Positions 63,277-64,000 of a DNA stretch of 64,000 bases are shown here, piece by piece. Each line of letters begins with the position of its first letter. Within the stretch, counting starts at the first letter, position 1. The notes below the pieces were generated by a model that had not been told where the DNA came from, did not search any database, and saw only the letters and a program-made list of their open reading frames with translations. The position numbers were made by a program, and so were the translations under genes. The DNA is from an uncultured Aquimarina sp. (GTDB taxonomy: Bacteria > Bacteroidota > Bacteroidia > Flavobacteriales > Flavobacteriaceae): assembly GCA_947498455.1 (NCBI GenBank), contig CANMKK010000028.1, positions 1-64,000 of the forward strand, read 5' to 3'.

Positions 63277-63348
63277 ATGATAGTCATCATAGAATACATA
63301 GTCAAATTAGCAATAGATATCACAGTAAAGTTACCCTACTTTTTGTAA
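63277..63348 (+). CDS. Possible 23-residue hydrophobic peptide at the start of the PspA operon
   Basis: ATG-to-TAA frame of 23 codons starting MIVIIEYIVKLAIDI, hydrophobic and amphipathic with two Lys and one Glu. Directly before the ATG, ACAACATACC (63266-63275) is complementary to GGTATGTTGT (63194-63203) at the expected 5' end of the transcript. It may be a membrane micropeptide or leader; not confirmed. Confidence 0.4.
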   Translation: MIVIIEYIVKLAIDITVKLPYFL

Positions 63349-63409
63349 TATTGAAAACAACATCTATAAACACTGAAGTAATTACTAATAAACCATAAAT
63401 CACCATCAT

Positions 63410-63805
63410 ATGCAAGATCATTTCCAACTGGTAAAAGATTACTTACTAAAACTTAATTTTAATATTATCCATGAAAACCTAGGAGATGGAATTATTATGA
63501 TTAGTAAAGAAAATGAAGGGATAAAAAACCTTATTATCGGAGTAGCCTTACCAATTTTAATTATAGAGCAGCATATTTTCAATATCAAAAACAAAAATGA
63601 AATAGTATATCGAAGTTTACTTCAAAAAAACAGGGACATTGTTCACGGAGCTTTTGTTTTAGATGAAACAGGAGAAAAAGTAATCTTTAGAGATACGCTA
63701 CAACTAGAAAATCTAGACCTTAACGAGCTAGAAGGGACTCTTAATTCATTAGGTCTATTATTGAGTGAATACTCGCAACAAATTATAAATTTTTCAAAAT
63801 ATTAA
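63410..63805 (+). CDS. YbjN/T3SS-chaperone-like protein
   Basis: 131 residues, soluble. The pattern (FQLVKDYLLKLNFNIIHEN, GIIMISKENEGIKNLIIGVALPILIIEQ, LLQKNRDIVHGAFVLDETGEKVIFRDTLQLENLD) matches the YbjN/Tir-chaperone-like fold found beside PspA and flotillin genes. Likely a chaperone or partner in envelope stress. It ends 4 bases before the PspA gene. Confidence 0.7.
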   Translation: MQDHFQLVKDYLLKLNFNIIHENLGDGIIMISKENEGIKNLIIGVALPILIIEQHIFNIKNKNEIVYRSLLQKNRDIVHGAFVLDETGEKVIFRDTLQLENLDLNELEGTLNSLGLLLSEYSQQIINFSKY

Positions 63806-63809
63806 TAAT

Positions 63810-64000
63810 ATGAATTTTTTCAAAAGATTATTTAAAATAGGTGAAGCTGAAGCAAATTCTGCCATCGATAAAATGGAAGATCCTATAAAAATGACAGAAC
63901 AAGGAATCCGAGACATGAAATCAGATCTCGAAAAAAGCTTAGAAGCACTGGCACAAGTTAAAGCACTAGCAATTAGAGCCAAAAACGACACAGAAGAATT
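63810..64000 (+). CDS. PspA/IM30 family protein, N-terminal part (cut by the window end)
   Basis: The first 63 codons are present, starting MNFFKRLFKIGEAEANSAID and continuing as a long amphipathic helix (MEDPIKMTEQGIRDMKSDLEKS), the hallmark of PspA/IM30 proteins that coat stressed inner membranes. The remaining coiled coil lies beyond the window. It starts 4 bases after the YbjN-like gene, so they are one operon. Confidence 0.9.
   Translation, partial: MNFFKRLFKIGEAEANSAIDKMEDPIKMTEQGIRDMKSDLEKSLEALAQVKALAIRAKNDTEE

Noticed and set aside
1..64000. CRISPR arrays, insertion-sequence transposases, integrases, prophage genes, rRNA genes
   Set aside because: None were seen; the repeats found are non-coding and dispersed, without regular spacers.

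Overview
The window is an AT-rich chromosomal segment of a marine-type Bacteroidetes, almost certainly a member of the Flavobacteriaceae. The evidence is an alternative complex III plus aa3 oxidase operon of the flavobacterial layout, a type IX secretion sorting tail on the LRR protein, families largely confined to this phylum (DUF5686, DUF5916-like, DUF2723), -7 boxes of the Bacteroidetes TAnnTTTG kind, and no clear Shine-Dalgarno sites. Genus cannot be fixed from sequence alone; an Aquimarina-like organism would fit (inference).

Layout. 1-7 kb: malic enzyme-phosphotransacetylase fusion maeB, then a leftward cluster ruvB / cytochrome P450 / queG and a SAM methyltransferase. 7-19 kb: one long leftward respiratory operon actA-B-C-D-E-F-coxB-coxA (quinol oxidation to cytochrome c to O2). 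19-25 kb: a SPOR protein and the leftward rimP-nusA-infB operon with a terminator-like hairpin in its leader. 25-32 kb: UspA, a matrixin-like metalloprotease lipoprotein, a LytS/LytTR-type two-component pair and tRNA-Gln(UUG). 32-41 kb: DUF2723 membrane protein, polysaccharide deacetylase, a thioredoxin-fold protein without its CXXC cysteines, a membrane metallophosphoesterase and polA. 41-49 kb: secreted and envelope proteins (lipocalin-like lipoprotein, a duplicated LRR/Ig protein with a T9SS tail, a serine beta-lactamase-type hydrolase, an outer-membrane DUF5916-like protein). 49-54 kb: rplM-rpsI-rpsB-tsf-pyrH-frr. 54-61 kb: DUF5686 protein, RND/MMPL exporter, asnS. 61-64 kb: an ankyrin protein with an unknown partner, an XRE/S24-like regulator, and the start of a YbjN-like/PspA envelope-stress operon cut by the window end.

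The least explained material lies in the intergenic DNA. Three dispersed repeat families were found by eye. Family A (about 160-185 bp; 1-71, 20210-20371, 41021-41171, 62117-62300) is a fold-back element whose two halves are imperfect inverted copies of each other; one site covaries between the two complete copies. Family B (about 100 bp; 6086-6189, 26273-26377, 40888-40977) always lies just downstream of a gene in the gene's own orientation, and twice begins exactly at the TAA stop codon. Family C (about 155-165 bp; 19795-19947 and 26539-26702) has two copies. The copies cluster together (C+A, B+C, B+A). Other leads are several very short ORFs with structured leaders, a helix-hairpin-helix tail on ActC, histidine-rich tails on three respiratory subunits, and candidate attenuators.
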